From Eremophila alpestris peregrina (lineage: Eukaryota; Chordata; Aves; Passeriformes; Alaudidae), in assembly GCA_009792885.1 (NCBI GenBank), contig WMCF01000032.1, positions 6,676,589 to 6,740,588 on the forward strand: a stretch of DNA of 64,000 nt, read 5' to 3'. The translations under genes and the position numbers were made by a program. This document shows positions 12,051 to 21,092 of the stretch, one piece after another. Each line of letters begins with the position of its first letter. Position 1 is the stretch's first letter. The notes beneath the pieces are model-generated. The model did no database searches, was not told the DNA's origin, and saw only the letters and a list, made by a program, of their open reading frames with translations.

Positions 12051-12754
12051 GGGATGGCCTGGCACAATGCTGCATCCAACCATTCAATTTGAGCCCAGCC
12101 TTAACCCCTTCACTGCTGCAGGAGGCAAAGCCTTGGGCTCAGTGCTGTCAGGAGAGGGGGACACACACCTGGTGGCACTTAAAGCCATTGAGAGGGGAAG
12201 AATGTGGCTGGTTCTTGGGGGGACCAGGTTGCTCAGCTGTGTCCATCTCAGGGGATGGAGAAAGGAAATTGAAGCCCAGTGTAATGTGACGCAGAAAGGA
12301 AGGATTGTAGGAGGTCTGGGTGGAAGGAGGGTTGGATGGAGAGTGGGGTTGGAAGAACAGCCCCATTTCAGGCACCAACCCAGAGCTGGAGGAGGGGGGT
12401 GGAACTGAGGCAGGGAAAGAGATGGACACATATGGAGAGGGACAGCTGTTGGTGTGACCACCCTGCTTCTTCTTGACAAGGACCTGTTTATGGGGAGAAG
12501 GAATCCAGGCTGAGACAGCAAGAGAGTGCAGGAGCCATCCCTCCACAGGCACAAATGGGTGTGAGCAAGATGTTCCCATCTGGGAGAACACATCTGTGAT
12601 GCAGAGCTGATGGAAACCTCAGCCTTCCCCTCCTCTTGCAAACTCCCCTCTGCTGGGGCTGGATGGGGGGAGACTGGCACTGCTTCTGCCTTTTGTGGTT
12701 GCTGTTTCCACTTTGTTTCAGGTCTCTCCTCTGTTGGGACTTTGGGCCTTCCCG
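12051..12754. other. Unique non-coding sequence, nothing recognised
   Basis: A plus strand rich in GGA/GGTG produces long open minus-strand frames (up to 198 codons). They are mutually overlapping, rich in S, P and L, and carry no recognised domain. Confidence 0.45.
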
Positions 12755-12985
12755 TTCCCCAGTAATTATATAATTACTTCACAACATGCTGCAGGAATAG
12801 TCAGGGAGACGGCTACAGCTAGCACAACAATGGTGACAAGTAAAACATTAATTTCTGGAGTTCTTTTAATTAATTCATCAGGAATCGTGCTGTGCGGGAT
12901 GATTACGTTAAAGTGTTTAATTACAAATTTATATGTAATGATGCACTTTAATTACTTTGGACTGGTACAATATTATTGGGCCCTT
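12755..12985. promoter_or_regulatory. Strong candidate conserved non-coding enhancer
   Basis: The block opens with an 18-bp perfect palindrome, AGTAATTATATAATTACT (12761-12778), made of two facing TAATTA homeodomain cores. It continues with TTTTAATTAATTC, GATTACGTTAAAG, GTTTAATTACAAATTTATATG and CTTTAATTACTTTGG. The A+T-rich sequence is sharply bounded by G+C-rich flanks and keeps several CpGs (AATCGTGC, GCGGG, TACGTT), unlike neutral A+T-rich DNA. An enhancer role is inferred from these features. Confidence 0.45.
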
Positions 12986-13254
12986 TTCCCAAGATTCCTG
13001 GCACTGGGTTTGGGCTGCACATAAGCAGTGCCATGGATGCTTGTGCCTCTAAATTATTTACATGGCATGGGAGAAATCCGGTCCTGATTGATGAGAGCAA
13101 ATTTTTCCCTCAGCTGAACGGGAGCAAGGGCCTTGGGGAATCCAGAGAAGGAAGGTCAGTGTGGCGTGTGTGTGTCAGGCAGAACACCAGGGTGCTTTTT
13201 GTTGGAAGAATCGAGGTTAATCTGGTGGAAACTGAAGTGATAGAGAGCCAGGCA

Positions 13255-13270
13255 TGATAAATATTTATCA
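13255..13270. promoter_or_regulatory. 16-bp perfect palindrome with facing GATA words
   Basis: TGATAAATATTTATCA reads the same on both strands and places TGATAA and TTATCA (GATA-factor words) facing each other across an AATATT centre. It could be a paired factor site or a chance A+T-rich palindrome. Confidence 0.3.
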
Positions 13271-13418
13271 AAGGGACCGGTGTCAGGATTGTGGCTCACC
13301 GATGCAGAGATGTCCTGGATGGATCTCATGAAGCAGCACGAGATGCTGCTGCAAGCAGCCCTGGCCAAGCACATCGGGTGGTTTCTCCAGCTCCCCTCCT
13401 TTTGTCTTGCCTGTCTTT

Positions 13419-13436
13419 GTGTGTGTGTGTGTGTGT
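13419..13436. repeat. (GT)n microsatellite
   Basis: Nine GT units, followed by degenerate TTTGTGCATGCACAC. A simple repeat. Confidence 0.9.
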
Positions 13437-13675
13437 TTGTGCATGCACACTCATTTTCTTTCCCTTTAGGCTCCCATTTTCCCCTCATCCCGTCTCTATT
13501 TGCCCCCGTGCACGGGGAGCATCTGTCATTCTTCCTTCTCCTTTGTCAGCATCCTCCCAGGCTAGACAGACCCCAGAGGGATGGCCACACTCTTAGAGAG
13601 GCCTGGGAGCTAAAGGGCTTCAAGGAAGTTTGAGGTCAGCCTCTCTTTAAGCTGCTCTAGATGCAAAATGGCCAG

Positions 13676-13750
13676 TTGTGTAGTACATACAGATATATAA
13701 ATATAGATTATTTAGGTTTAGGTAGATATATCTGTATCTGTGCTACACAA
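13676..13750. ncRNA. Pre-miRNA-sized imperfect hairpin
   Basis: The left arm 13676-13698 (TTGTGTAGTACATACAGATA and on) pairs with the right arm 13726-13750 (ending GTGCTACACAA). The stem has about 22 base pairs with one mismatch and a two-base bulge, closing a 27-nt A+T-rich loop. Length and geometry suit a microRNA precursor or a small inverted-repeat transposon relic. The arms match no miRNA I know. Whether it is transcribed, and from which strand, is unknown. Confidence 0.3.
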
Positions 13751-15329
13751 AGTAGTCTGCAGGACAGGCAGCACCTTGCTGTTTAGGGTTCACAGCTTCT
13801 GGCACACAAGGACCTGACAAACCTTGAGTTTTGTTTGCATTTGGGGATCAGGATCTGGCAAGGAAGAAATCAGACCGTTTCCTTCTCAAGGAAAAGAGAG
13901 GTCAGCTTTGTGTTTGTGTTGATGGGTCCTGGCAGGTGAGGTTTGGTGTAGTGTCACTGACTCTTGCCTTGCAGTGGCTTTGTGTCAGTGCAATTGCAAC
14001 CAGAATCTGCTGGCAAATAGCAGCAAATGGACCCTGTGAGCTGCTCTGCTCCACTGCAGCCGTGACTTTGCATGCTTATTTTCTGTGCAGTTGCACAGAT
14101 GATGCACAGCTTTGCCCAGGACCACAGGGTCCCAGTGTCCAAGCCACTTAGCTGTGCTCTCTGGCTTTGAACACGCACAAAAGAACTCACTTGCAGGTGC
14201 TGGTGTCACACTGCCACTTCCTGTAGGTGCAAGTTGCTTTTAGGGTTATGCCAGTTTCTGGAGGAACTGGCTGGGAAGATATGAGAATTTTTGTGTGAGC
14301 TGGGAGAACTGGGCAGGGGTAGGTGAGGATTGCTCTCATGGCCAGCACCCATTGCCTGCTCTCCAGAGCTCAGGGGCTGCTCTGCTGCAGTGAGGCTGTT
14401 CAAGAGGGTGAGCAGGTTGGAAAGAATCCCTCTGGGAGCCAAAATACACATTCAGCCCAGCTGACTCACAACTGCTGCTGCTGCTGTAGCTGAGGAGGTG
14501 GGGGAAAACCCTTTTTCCCAGGGGAGGACAGAATGTTTGCAAGTACAGCTCATTCCAGAAAGTTTTATCTCCTGCATTTCCCCCCACCCAGGGTGGTCAG
14601 GCTTTGCAGAGGCTGTTCCAGCCTGTGGGAATGACCCCCCCCCCCTGCACATGGAAGGGAGAGAATCCCTTCTCCCTGCAGCCTTCCTGTGCCCTTTTCC
14701 TTTGCAAATGTGCTTGCAAGTCATGACCACATTTTGGCAGAGAGCTAGGAGCACTGGGCAGCTCAGTGAGAGCAGGAACATCTCACCACAGCTTAGGTAT
14801 TTCCAGGCCAGAGCTGGTCCCAGAATTCAGCATTGCAGGTGTGAATTCACTGCCACCCCTTTCCTGGCAGCCCTCAGTGGGATTTGGGAGTGGTGGCAGG
14901 AGCAGGGTTTTCCTGGAGAGTGGGGGGGGATTCAGGGAGCTGTGATGAAAGTATGGGCAAAAATGTGGAAAGCAAACCAAATGGACTTAGGTTTATCCTA
15001 AAGTCCTTGTGTGGGACATATCCTGCACAGATTTGTAGCAGCCATGGACTCTGGCCTCGTGGACTTTGTTAGAATGATGCCAGGCAAGCTTCAGGTGTTT
15101 TGTTGTGGGTTTTTTTGTTTGTTTGTTTTAAAATTTCATTTATTTTATTTTTTTTTAAAAATTCCCTCTGACCCTACTCCAGACACCCAGGAATGGTTGC
15201 AGTGCTGGTACTCAGGGAGGAGGAGATGGGCAGCTGCACACACAGCCATCTACCCCAGGTGTGCTGTGCCACTCAGAGGCACAAGGCAGCTTTCCAGGGC
15301 AGACCCACCAGGCAGAGCGATCCATTTCC
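13751..15329. other. Unique non-coding sequence with short homopolymers
   Basis: Nothing gene-like is recognised. An 11-nt C-run lies at 14635-14645 and a T-rich low-complexity tract at about 15105-15165 (TTTG units, then TTTTATTTTT-like sequence). Open frames overlap on both strands and show no domains. Confidence 0.45.
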
Positions 15330-15870
15330 GTAAATAATTCCCGTTTGTGGCTCTCGTCCCGCCCGCACCGGGCAGGTTCAGGAGCTGGAAGCAGAGGCTG
15401 GATGTGCAGGATCCCCAAGGAGGGCTCCCTGCCATGTGCCACCTCCCCACCGCCCGATGCTGGGGGGGACTTGGCCGCTCCTCTAGGGACGGGAGGTGAT
15501 GCCTGAGCTGCCACAAGAGGGGCTGCCCAAGGCTCCCCTTCTCGTGGTGCCAGGAGGCAGGGAACCCCTCCCTTAGCTGCCTGTCCCTTCCCTGCGCTGT
15601 CCCCAGCGGCCCCGCGGCCGTGCCGAGCGCGGCTGGCACCGGGCTGGCGCTGCCGGGAGAGGCTCCCGGGGGCTGCCAAGGCCAGATGGTGCTGGAGAGC
15701 CTCGCCAGGTCCCAGCTGAGCGCTGCCCGGCGAGAGGCGCCGCAGCCGGCGCTGCCAAAGCCCGGCATATGCTGCGCTCTTGCCCTACACCTGCCCACGG
15801 GCAGCGCCGCCCAGCCGGGAGGGGAGGCGGCAGCCCCATCTGGAAGGAATCGAGAGGATAAAGGAGGGCG
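15330..15870. promoter_or_regulatory. CpG-rich island-like stretch
   Basis: CpGs are frequent, especially at 15600-15830 (GGCCCCGCGGCCGTGCCGAG and neighbours), against a CpG-poor background. Long open frames on the minus strand here are expected from high G+C and show no domain. This could be a promoter-type CpG island; the GC box and TATA word just to the right support that weakly. Confidence 0.35.
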
Positions 15871-15900
15871 GAGAAGCCCCCAAAATGGGGACTATAAATA
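15866..15900 (+). promoter_or_regulatory. Possible core promoter: GC box plus TATA word
   Basis: GGGCGG at 15866-15871 is followed 21 bases later by TATAAATA at 15893-15900, at the right edge of the CpG-rich stretch and reading on the plus strand. The spacing is reasonable for a core promoter. No downstream exon can be identified, and what follows is a minisatellite, so a transcript start is only a hypothesis. Confidence 0.2.
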
Positions 15901-15974
15901 AGGAGGTGGTGCAAGGGGAGATGCCAGCCGGGTGAGGTGGCGGGAGAGGGCAGAGCAGCATCCAGGGTGGGGCT

Positions 15975-16197
15975 GGGACATGTCCCCTTCCACACAGATC
16001 CCATCCCCGCCAGGATCCCCATTTCCCTTTGCACAGCACAGGGACATTTGGGACATGTCCCTTCCACACAGACCCCATCCCCACCAGGATCCCCATTTCC
16101 CTTTGCACAACACGAGGACATCTGGGACATGTCCCCTCCACACAGATCCCATCCCAGCCGGATTCCCCTTCCCCTTTGCACAGCACAGGGATGTCTG
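15975..16197. repeat. Minisatellite, three copies of a 74-75 bp unit
   Basis: Three tandem copies start with GGGACATGTCCC at 15975, 16050 and 16124. Each continues through CACACAGA(T/C)CCCATCCC to CCCTTTGCACA(G/A)CAC. The units are 75, 74 and 74 bp and differ at scattered positions. The array accounts for the long repetitive minus-strand frame (236 codons, 15573-16283), whose peptide period shifts frame between copies, as expected for non-coding tandem DNA. Confidence 0.9.
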
Positions 16198-16234
16198 ACC
16201 CGACCATGTCCCCACCAGTCCCTGCAAAAGGTTC

Positions 16235-16500
16235 TGGGAAACTGCAGGGGGATATTTAACTTCTTCTCAGGAGCAAACCCCAAATGGTTGCGAGCACAAT
16301 TGATGTGAGAATATACTTTCTGCCTGTTTTGAATTTACTTTGGTAAACTGTACTCACTCGGGGCTCGATCTATAATTTATTGAAAAGAACCAGACTGGAA
16401 ACCAGCTTCATACTGTGAGTAATTTCTAGCATCGTGTAATCTATCACCACGAGACAGGGCGCTTTGTTTCTATGAAAAATTATTTTTATACTTGGCTTAG
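16235..16500. promoter_or_regulatory. Strong candidate conserved non-coding element
   Basis: A CpG-retaining A+T-rich block with AGCACAATTGATGTG, TTGAATTTACTTTGG, CGATCTATAATTTATTG, GTAATTTCTAGC and CGTGTAATCTATCACC. It lies between the minisatellite and a MIR-like relic. It differs from its neighbours in base composition and lacks simple repeats. A regulatory role is inferred. Confidence 0.4.
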
Positions 16501-16504
16501 TAAC

Positions 16505-16680
16505 AACAACAATTATTATTATTAATATTAATAACTACTTGTGTAAGGCCTTTCATGCGTGGTTTAGGAAGTGGTTTTGCGCATGGGTCAGTAGGTGTTG
16601 GCTGCATCTCATGGGAAGGGAAGCTGAGGCACAGATTTGGGCACTGCCTTGCTCAGGCTCACCCTGGTGTGCAGCGTCCT
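16505..16680 (-). repeat. MIR-like ancient amniote SINE
   Basis: In reverse orientation it starts with the tail (AACAACAATTATTATTATTA), followed by a GTAAGGCCTTTCATGCGTGG-like tail domain. The core motif ATGGGAAGGGAAGCTGAGGC and a GCACTGCCTTGCTCAGGCTC-like segment come next. The order matches MIR-type core-SINEs on the minus strand. It abuts the candidate conserved block on its left. Confidence 0.55.
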
Positions 16681-17246
16681 CACTCCCAAAATTCAGCTTG
16701 GATCACTGGGTGTTGCTGCCCTTTGTGTATTTCAAAAATATTTGAGGGTTTAGTGATGAAGGAAATGAAGAAATTATTTTTCTTTTTTAGTTTAGTTCTA
16801 ATTAGGTTGAAAAAATTATTAAGCATAGCCCAGAAAGAAATAGCCCCTGCCACATCCTGGTGGCTGGAGCTCCTCCCCTGGGAGAATGCAGAAACAAACA
16901 ACATCTCAGCTTGGAAATAGTGACTCAAATGTTCCCTCCACTTAGTATTAATGTAGAAAATGTTAGAAGATTTCCCTCAGGCTGGCTCCCTGGTGTCTGA
17001 AGCTCCATGTTGTCCTGAGCACAAGGACACATCTGCCTGGATGTGAAACTCAGACCCCTTCCTCACTGCAGTGGTGCCAGGGCTGAGATCTGTGGGATGC
17101 CCACCCTTCACTGCCAAGCTCACCAGCCCGGCTTATTAAATAACACGGTGACACTTCCCAGGGACCTCCCCAGTCTCTCTTTCCAGAGTGGAAAAATGCC
17201 ATTTCTGGGTAGAGAGCAGCAAAGGGCTGCTGCTGCAAATACACCA

Positions 17247-17267
17247 GGGATGGGGATGGGGATGGGG
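17247..17267 (+). other. G-quadruplex motif, GGGGAT repeat
   Basis: Four G-runs (3, 4, 4 and 4 long) are each separated by AT: a compact short-loop quadruplex motif on the plus strand. It is a by-product of a tiny GGGGAT tandem repeat. Confidence 0.7.
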
Positions 17268-18671
17268 AGAGAGCCCCCAGCTCGGCCCCAGGGGTGGACA
17301 GATGTGGATGGGGACGCTTCATCTTCACCCTCCCTTGTCCTCTCTGCTGCTTAGACCACCTCCAAACTAAATATGGTTAGTCTGGACATGAGTGAACTTA
17401 GAGAGTGAAACTACTCTGCCCATCTCTGCCTGCAGAAGTTAGTGAGAAGGGCAGGCAGTAGTTTGGGGAAAGCCAGGGTGCACATAACCTTCCCCCCTCC
17501 ACTTTTCTCCGATTTCCCAGGACTTTCGAGGGTTCTGATCCACTGCAGGGTGAGGGAGCCAACAGATGGCACTGTGCTGTTTCTGGAGGAGCCCAGCCTT
17601 TCTGGAGGCCAGAGATGGGATGCCCGAATGCTGGAAAAGCCTTGCACTTCAGGGAACTTTCTCCCCATGCAGAAGCACAAGCAAAGTCTCATTGTGGCCC
17701 AAAGCACTGTGCAAAGCAGGAACATTTGTACACAGCTATGGGACATCATCTGCTAACAGGAAAAAGGAGGCAAAACCCTCCAGCCAAACAAGGTCAGTGC
17801 TAGAAAAGTTCAGATTCTCATTAGGGAACATTTTTCTCCCTGCAGCCTCTGTGGCAGGCTCAGGAAGAGCAGAGCCCTCAGGGCTGAGCCAGTGCTCAGC
17901 TGAAAGAATCAGCTGTGGGGAGCTGATGGTTTTTGCAGGAGTTTCAGGGCTCCCCAGGAGTGTGGCTGGGTCAGCTGGTGGCCTTTATCAGGAGTATGAC
18001 TTCAGCCCTGGGGACTCTTGCTGCTCAGCACCAGCAGGACAGAGGTGAGGGATGCTGAAGTTGGTTCCTGGTAGGAAACCCCTGCCTGTTTTTCCATCAA
18101 ACCTCCCCTGTGCAAGAGTGCTCTTTATTTCACACATCCTGAGGTTTGTGCTCGCTGCTCCAGGAGCAGAGACACGTTCAGGGCTCCAGCCACAGGCCTG
18201 CCCTTGTAGCAGCATTGGTCAGGTGGTTCAGGGTGAGTTATCCCCACCACTCAAAACGTGCCTGCCTTCCAAGCTGACTCTCTGACTTATTTCCAGGCCA
18301 GTCCTGTGAAACCATTCCCCAGTGTCCCTAGTCCTGCCTGCTGGGTATCACTGGTATCACTGATATCCTGGTCTTCCTTGATTTCAGCTCCCTGAAGAGG
18401 TCTAAGCAATGTATTGGTTGTGTATCCTCCACTGGACAGCAAGTATGTGGAACAGGGAAGGGGAAGCCTGGCCCCTTACCTGGGGTAAGAGCTGCTCTTA
18501 CCTGGGAGCTACATCTGAGCAGGTGTCAAGGTGGGGTGAGCTCAGAATGGCCCAATTTTCCCAATTTTCTTGCCTTAAGCCACCAGACCTGTCCCAGTGC
18601 AGGGCCAGCAGTGAGTACAACCACAGTTCCTCACCTCAGCCTCTCATTATTACAATTTGCTGCTCTCTTTT

Positions 18672-18687
18672 CCCCTCCCTCCCTCCC
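18672..18687 (-). other. G-quadruplex motif with single-base loops
   Basis: On the plus strand CCCCTCCCTCCCTCCC, so the minus strand has four G-runs with one-base loops, the most stable class of quadruplex motif. A regulatory role is unknown. Confidence 0.7.
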
Positions 18688-18869
18688 TCTTTTAAAATCC
18701 CTCTCCAGGTCCAATCCAGCAGAGGTGTGCAGTGTTTGCTGCCAGGTCCTGAGCATCCCCCAGAGCCCTGTGCCCCTCTGAGGACGTGCTTGGTGTCACT
18801 GCTGCACCTGCACAGCCCCACAGGCCTGACCCTGCTGCCACTCAGTGCCACCTCCCAGATCACTCAAGT

Positions 18870-19420
18870 CAAATCAGGGTAAGTAGTTATATCAGGCTGA
18901 CCCCTGCCTTGTCAATCTTTACATCATTCAAAGGCAATTTAGCCTATTCATTCATAAGGAGAGGCTATTGATTGAATAATCTCTGTTATTGGTGTATGGG
19001 TAGCACTTGTTCTTTTGCTGTATTTTAATATTGGGTGTGTTTGGTAGCTTAAACCTACCCCTGTTGTGCTCTGCTGTAACTGCCACTGCAATTACTTGAG
19101 CAGATACTTGATTAAGCCTTGCAGAGATTATTACAAAGCAAGGCCTCGTTCTGAATGCACATATTTCAGAAGAAACAGCATTAAAAGAAGCCTGCACGTG
19201 TGAATTCCTGGAATCTGCAAGCACAATTTACACATGCAGGTCAATAGCTCATATTGTCTGCTCTTGCCAAATTGTTCCAACATATACAATGCTCCCAAAA
19301 CATTGCTTAATTAGATTCTGGAGAACATTGACACACAAACAAAAGATATTAATATCAAGGATTTCAGCATCAAATGTAGTTTACACAGATCAAAGAACAT
19401 TTCTGGTGCAAAGAGGTTAT
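18870..19420. other. A+T-rich unique sequence, weak regulatory candidate
   Basis: The composition becomes A+T-rich (GTAAGTAGTTATATCAGG, GAATAATCTCTG, GCTTAATTAGATTC, AGATATTAATATC). Motifs are sparser than in the clearer blocks, and no repeat family is recognised. Confidence 0.25.
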
Positions 19421-20533
19421 GAACGTGACAGGTTGTTACTCCACAAGTGCAGAACATGACAAGAGGGGGAAGCAGTGATCAGAGAGCAGAGCACAGAAAG
19501 GAATGAGTATGGACACAGGCAAGATAAAGCTGCAGGAACTGAGGAAAAAGGAAGCTTACTGGAGAGGCAGGGAAAACATCTTACAGGAAACAACATGCCC
19601 TAAAATGGATATGGAGCTTTTGGAGGGTGTAGGGTTGTGAATTGCTGGGGTAAAATGAGATTTGTCCCCTTCATTAAGGATGACATCTTAAGATCAAGAT
19701 CCCAAACTTGAAAATGTTTGTAGGCAAAAGCTTCCTTGAAATTAATGGACAAGGTCTGAAAGGAGACTTGGTCCTTGGCTGGGAGCATTTTGTGGCTCAG
19801 TTGTTTGATTTGTGTTGCTTGAAACTGGGATGAGGCAGTGGAGGGGTGAAGGAAGAGGGTGTGGAGATGAGGAAGAGAAGGGACAGGTCAGAGTCAGGGG
19901 TGGGCTATCAAATGTGCACTCCTAGCCAAGCCTTGGATCTTGGGGGCAATGAGACAGGAAAAGGGACAAATATAATTTAAAATTGTCTGTCCTGAGTTTC
20001 ACAAAGGCTGTTGAGAACAAGTGACATATCTGCATATTCCCAGGGTGGGGGAGACTTTGGTTTGCTTGGGATGTGGATGTCCTGATCACTGTGGAACAGC
20101 TGCAGGGCCTGAGAGGATCTTGCTGGAACCTCAGTGATCCTGGGATAAGCAGAACTGCCGCAAATCTGCAGCCTGAGCTGGGGAAACATTCAGCCTGGTC
20201 AACAGGTCTGAACTGAGCTCATCCTCAGCACCTGGAACAGAAAATTACCCTCTGGTGGCTACCTGGAACAGAAGCAAGGAGCTGGAAAGAAAATATTGGA
20301 GATGGATGTAAGGGTAGGCACAAAAGTAACATGCCAGGAAAGCAAGTAAACAGCTAAAAGAGCAAGCCAAGGGGAAGTCAATAAAATTGACTTAAAATAC
20401 ATATGAACGAAAAAAATTAATAAGCCAAAGCTGTATTTAATGTCAATATTGTTGTAGTAGTCTGAGGAATCATGAATAAATAAAAGCAGATGGTGGATTG
20501 ATCATCCAACACCAAGAAAGGCACTTGTGAAGA
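19421..20533. other. Unique non-coding sequence, nothing recognised
   Basis: Mixed sequence, with A+T-rich words at 20380-20450 (ATAAAATTGACTTAAAATAC, AAAAAATTAATAAGCC). No exon, repeat family or RNA gene recognised. Confidence 0.45.
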
Positions 20534-20578
20534 ATATGAGTCTGTCTGCCTTTCTTCTTAAGGCAGACAGAGTCATAT
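20534..20578. repeat. Short hairpin: 19-bp stem, 7-nt loop
   Basis: The left arm 20534-20552 (ATATGAGTCTGTCTGCCTT) is the reverse complement of the right arm 20560-20578 at 18 of 19 positions, across a TCTTCTT loop. At 45 nt it is short for an animal pre-miRNA. It could be a cruciform-type inverted repeat, a relic of a short inverted insertion, or a structured RNA element if transcribed. Confidence 0.75.
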
Positions 20579-21066
20579 GTGTGTGTCTCATTTGCTTTAA
20601 TGGGAGTCATGTTTACAAACTCCTGTGTATTAGGAAACAGGTAAACCTCAGTGGTTAAGGCTTGTTTTGACATAATTATTTCCTTTTTCTCCTGGAAAGT
20701 ATTAACTTCTGCTTTGAAAGGGTTCCACATGCATATTACACTGTATATCACAGCAACCTGCCAAATCCACTGTAAATTATTCAAAAATAGGCTGACAAAT
20801 CAAGGACTAGCATTTGAAAGTGAGGGTAATTTGCAGCATTATTGAAGAGCTCCCTCTCCCCTCAACTTCTCCCAGTGAGCACTAAAAGCAAACTGTCCCT
20901 GCTGGTTCTGACAAGGGAAGGATTGCCCTTATTTCAAATTCTGGCTGAAAGGCTGGGACCTGCACCTCATTCCTCAGAGATGCTGGGGGCTCTCAGAGCC
21001 AATCACACTCAAAAAGCTCAGCTCCTTGCCCAGCTTTTCATCTATTGATTTTTCCTAGTGGAGAGG
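20579..21066. other. Unique non-coding sequence, nothing recognised
   Basis: The stretch between the two strong inverted repeats holds no recognised gene, repeat or motif cluster. Confidence 0.45.
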
Positions 21067-21092
21067 AAATAGGACATTGCAATGTCCTATTT
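21067..21092. repeat. 26-bp perfect palindrome
   Basis: AAATAGGACATTG is followed immediately by its exact reverse complement with no spacer, then by an A-run. Perfect spacer-free palindromes of this length are uncommon by chance. It may be a cruciform-forming site or a symmetric binding site. Confidence 0.9.

Larger units (their letters stand above)
16681..18869. other. Unique non-coding sequence with two G-quadruplex motifs
   Basis: No gene is recognised. An interval 17846-18043 has a pyrimidine-tract acceptor and a GTGAGG donor and stays open in one frame, but its translation has no known domain and is considered chance. G-quadruplex motifs at 17247 and 18672 are listed separately. Confidence 0.4.

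Noticed and set aside
12084..12680. 198-codon minus-strand open frame.
   Set aside because: The plus strand is G/A-rich, so the minus strand is poor in stops; the peptide is low-complexity S/P/L with no domain.
15573..16283. 236-codon minus-strand open frame with a repeating cysteine/glycine peptide.
   Set aside because: It is produced by the 74-75 bp minisatellite; the peptide period changes frame between copies and no start or splice context is convincing.
17846..18043. Possible exon between CTCCCTGCAG and CAGAG|GTGAGG.
   Set aside because: Splice words of this quality recur many times in the window; the translation has no domain and the frame ends two codons after the donor.
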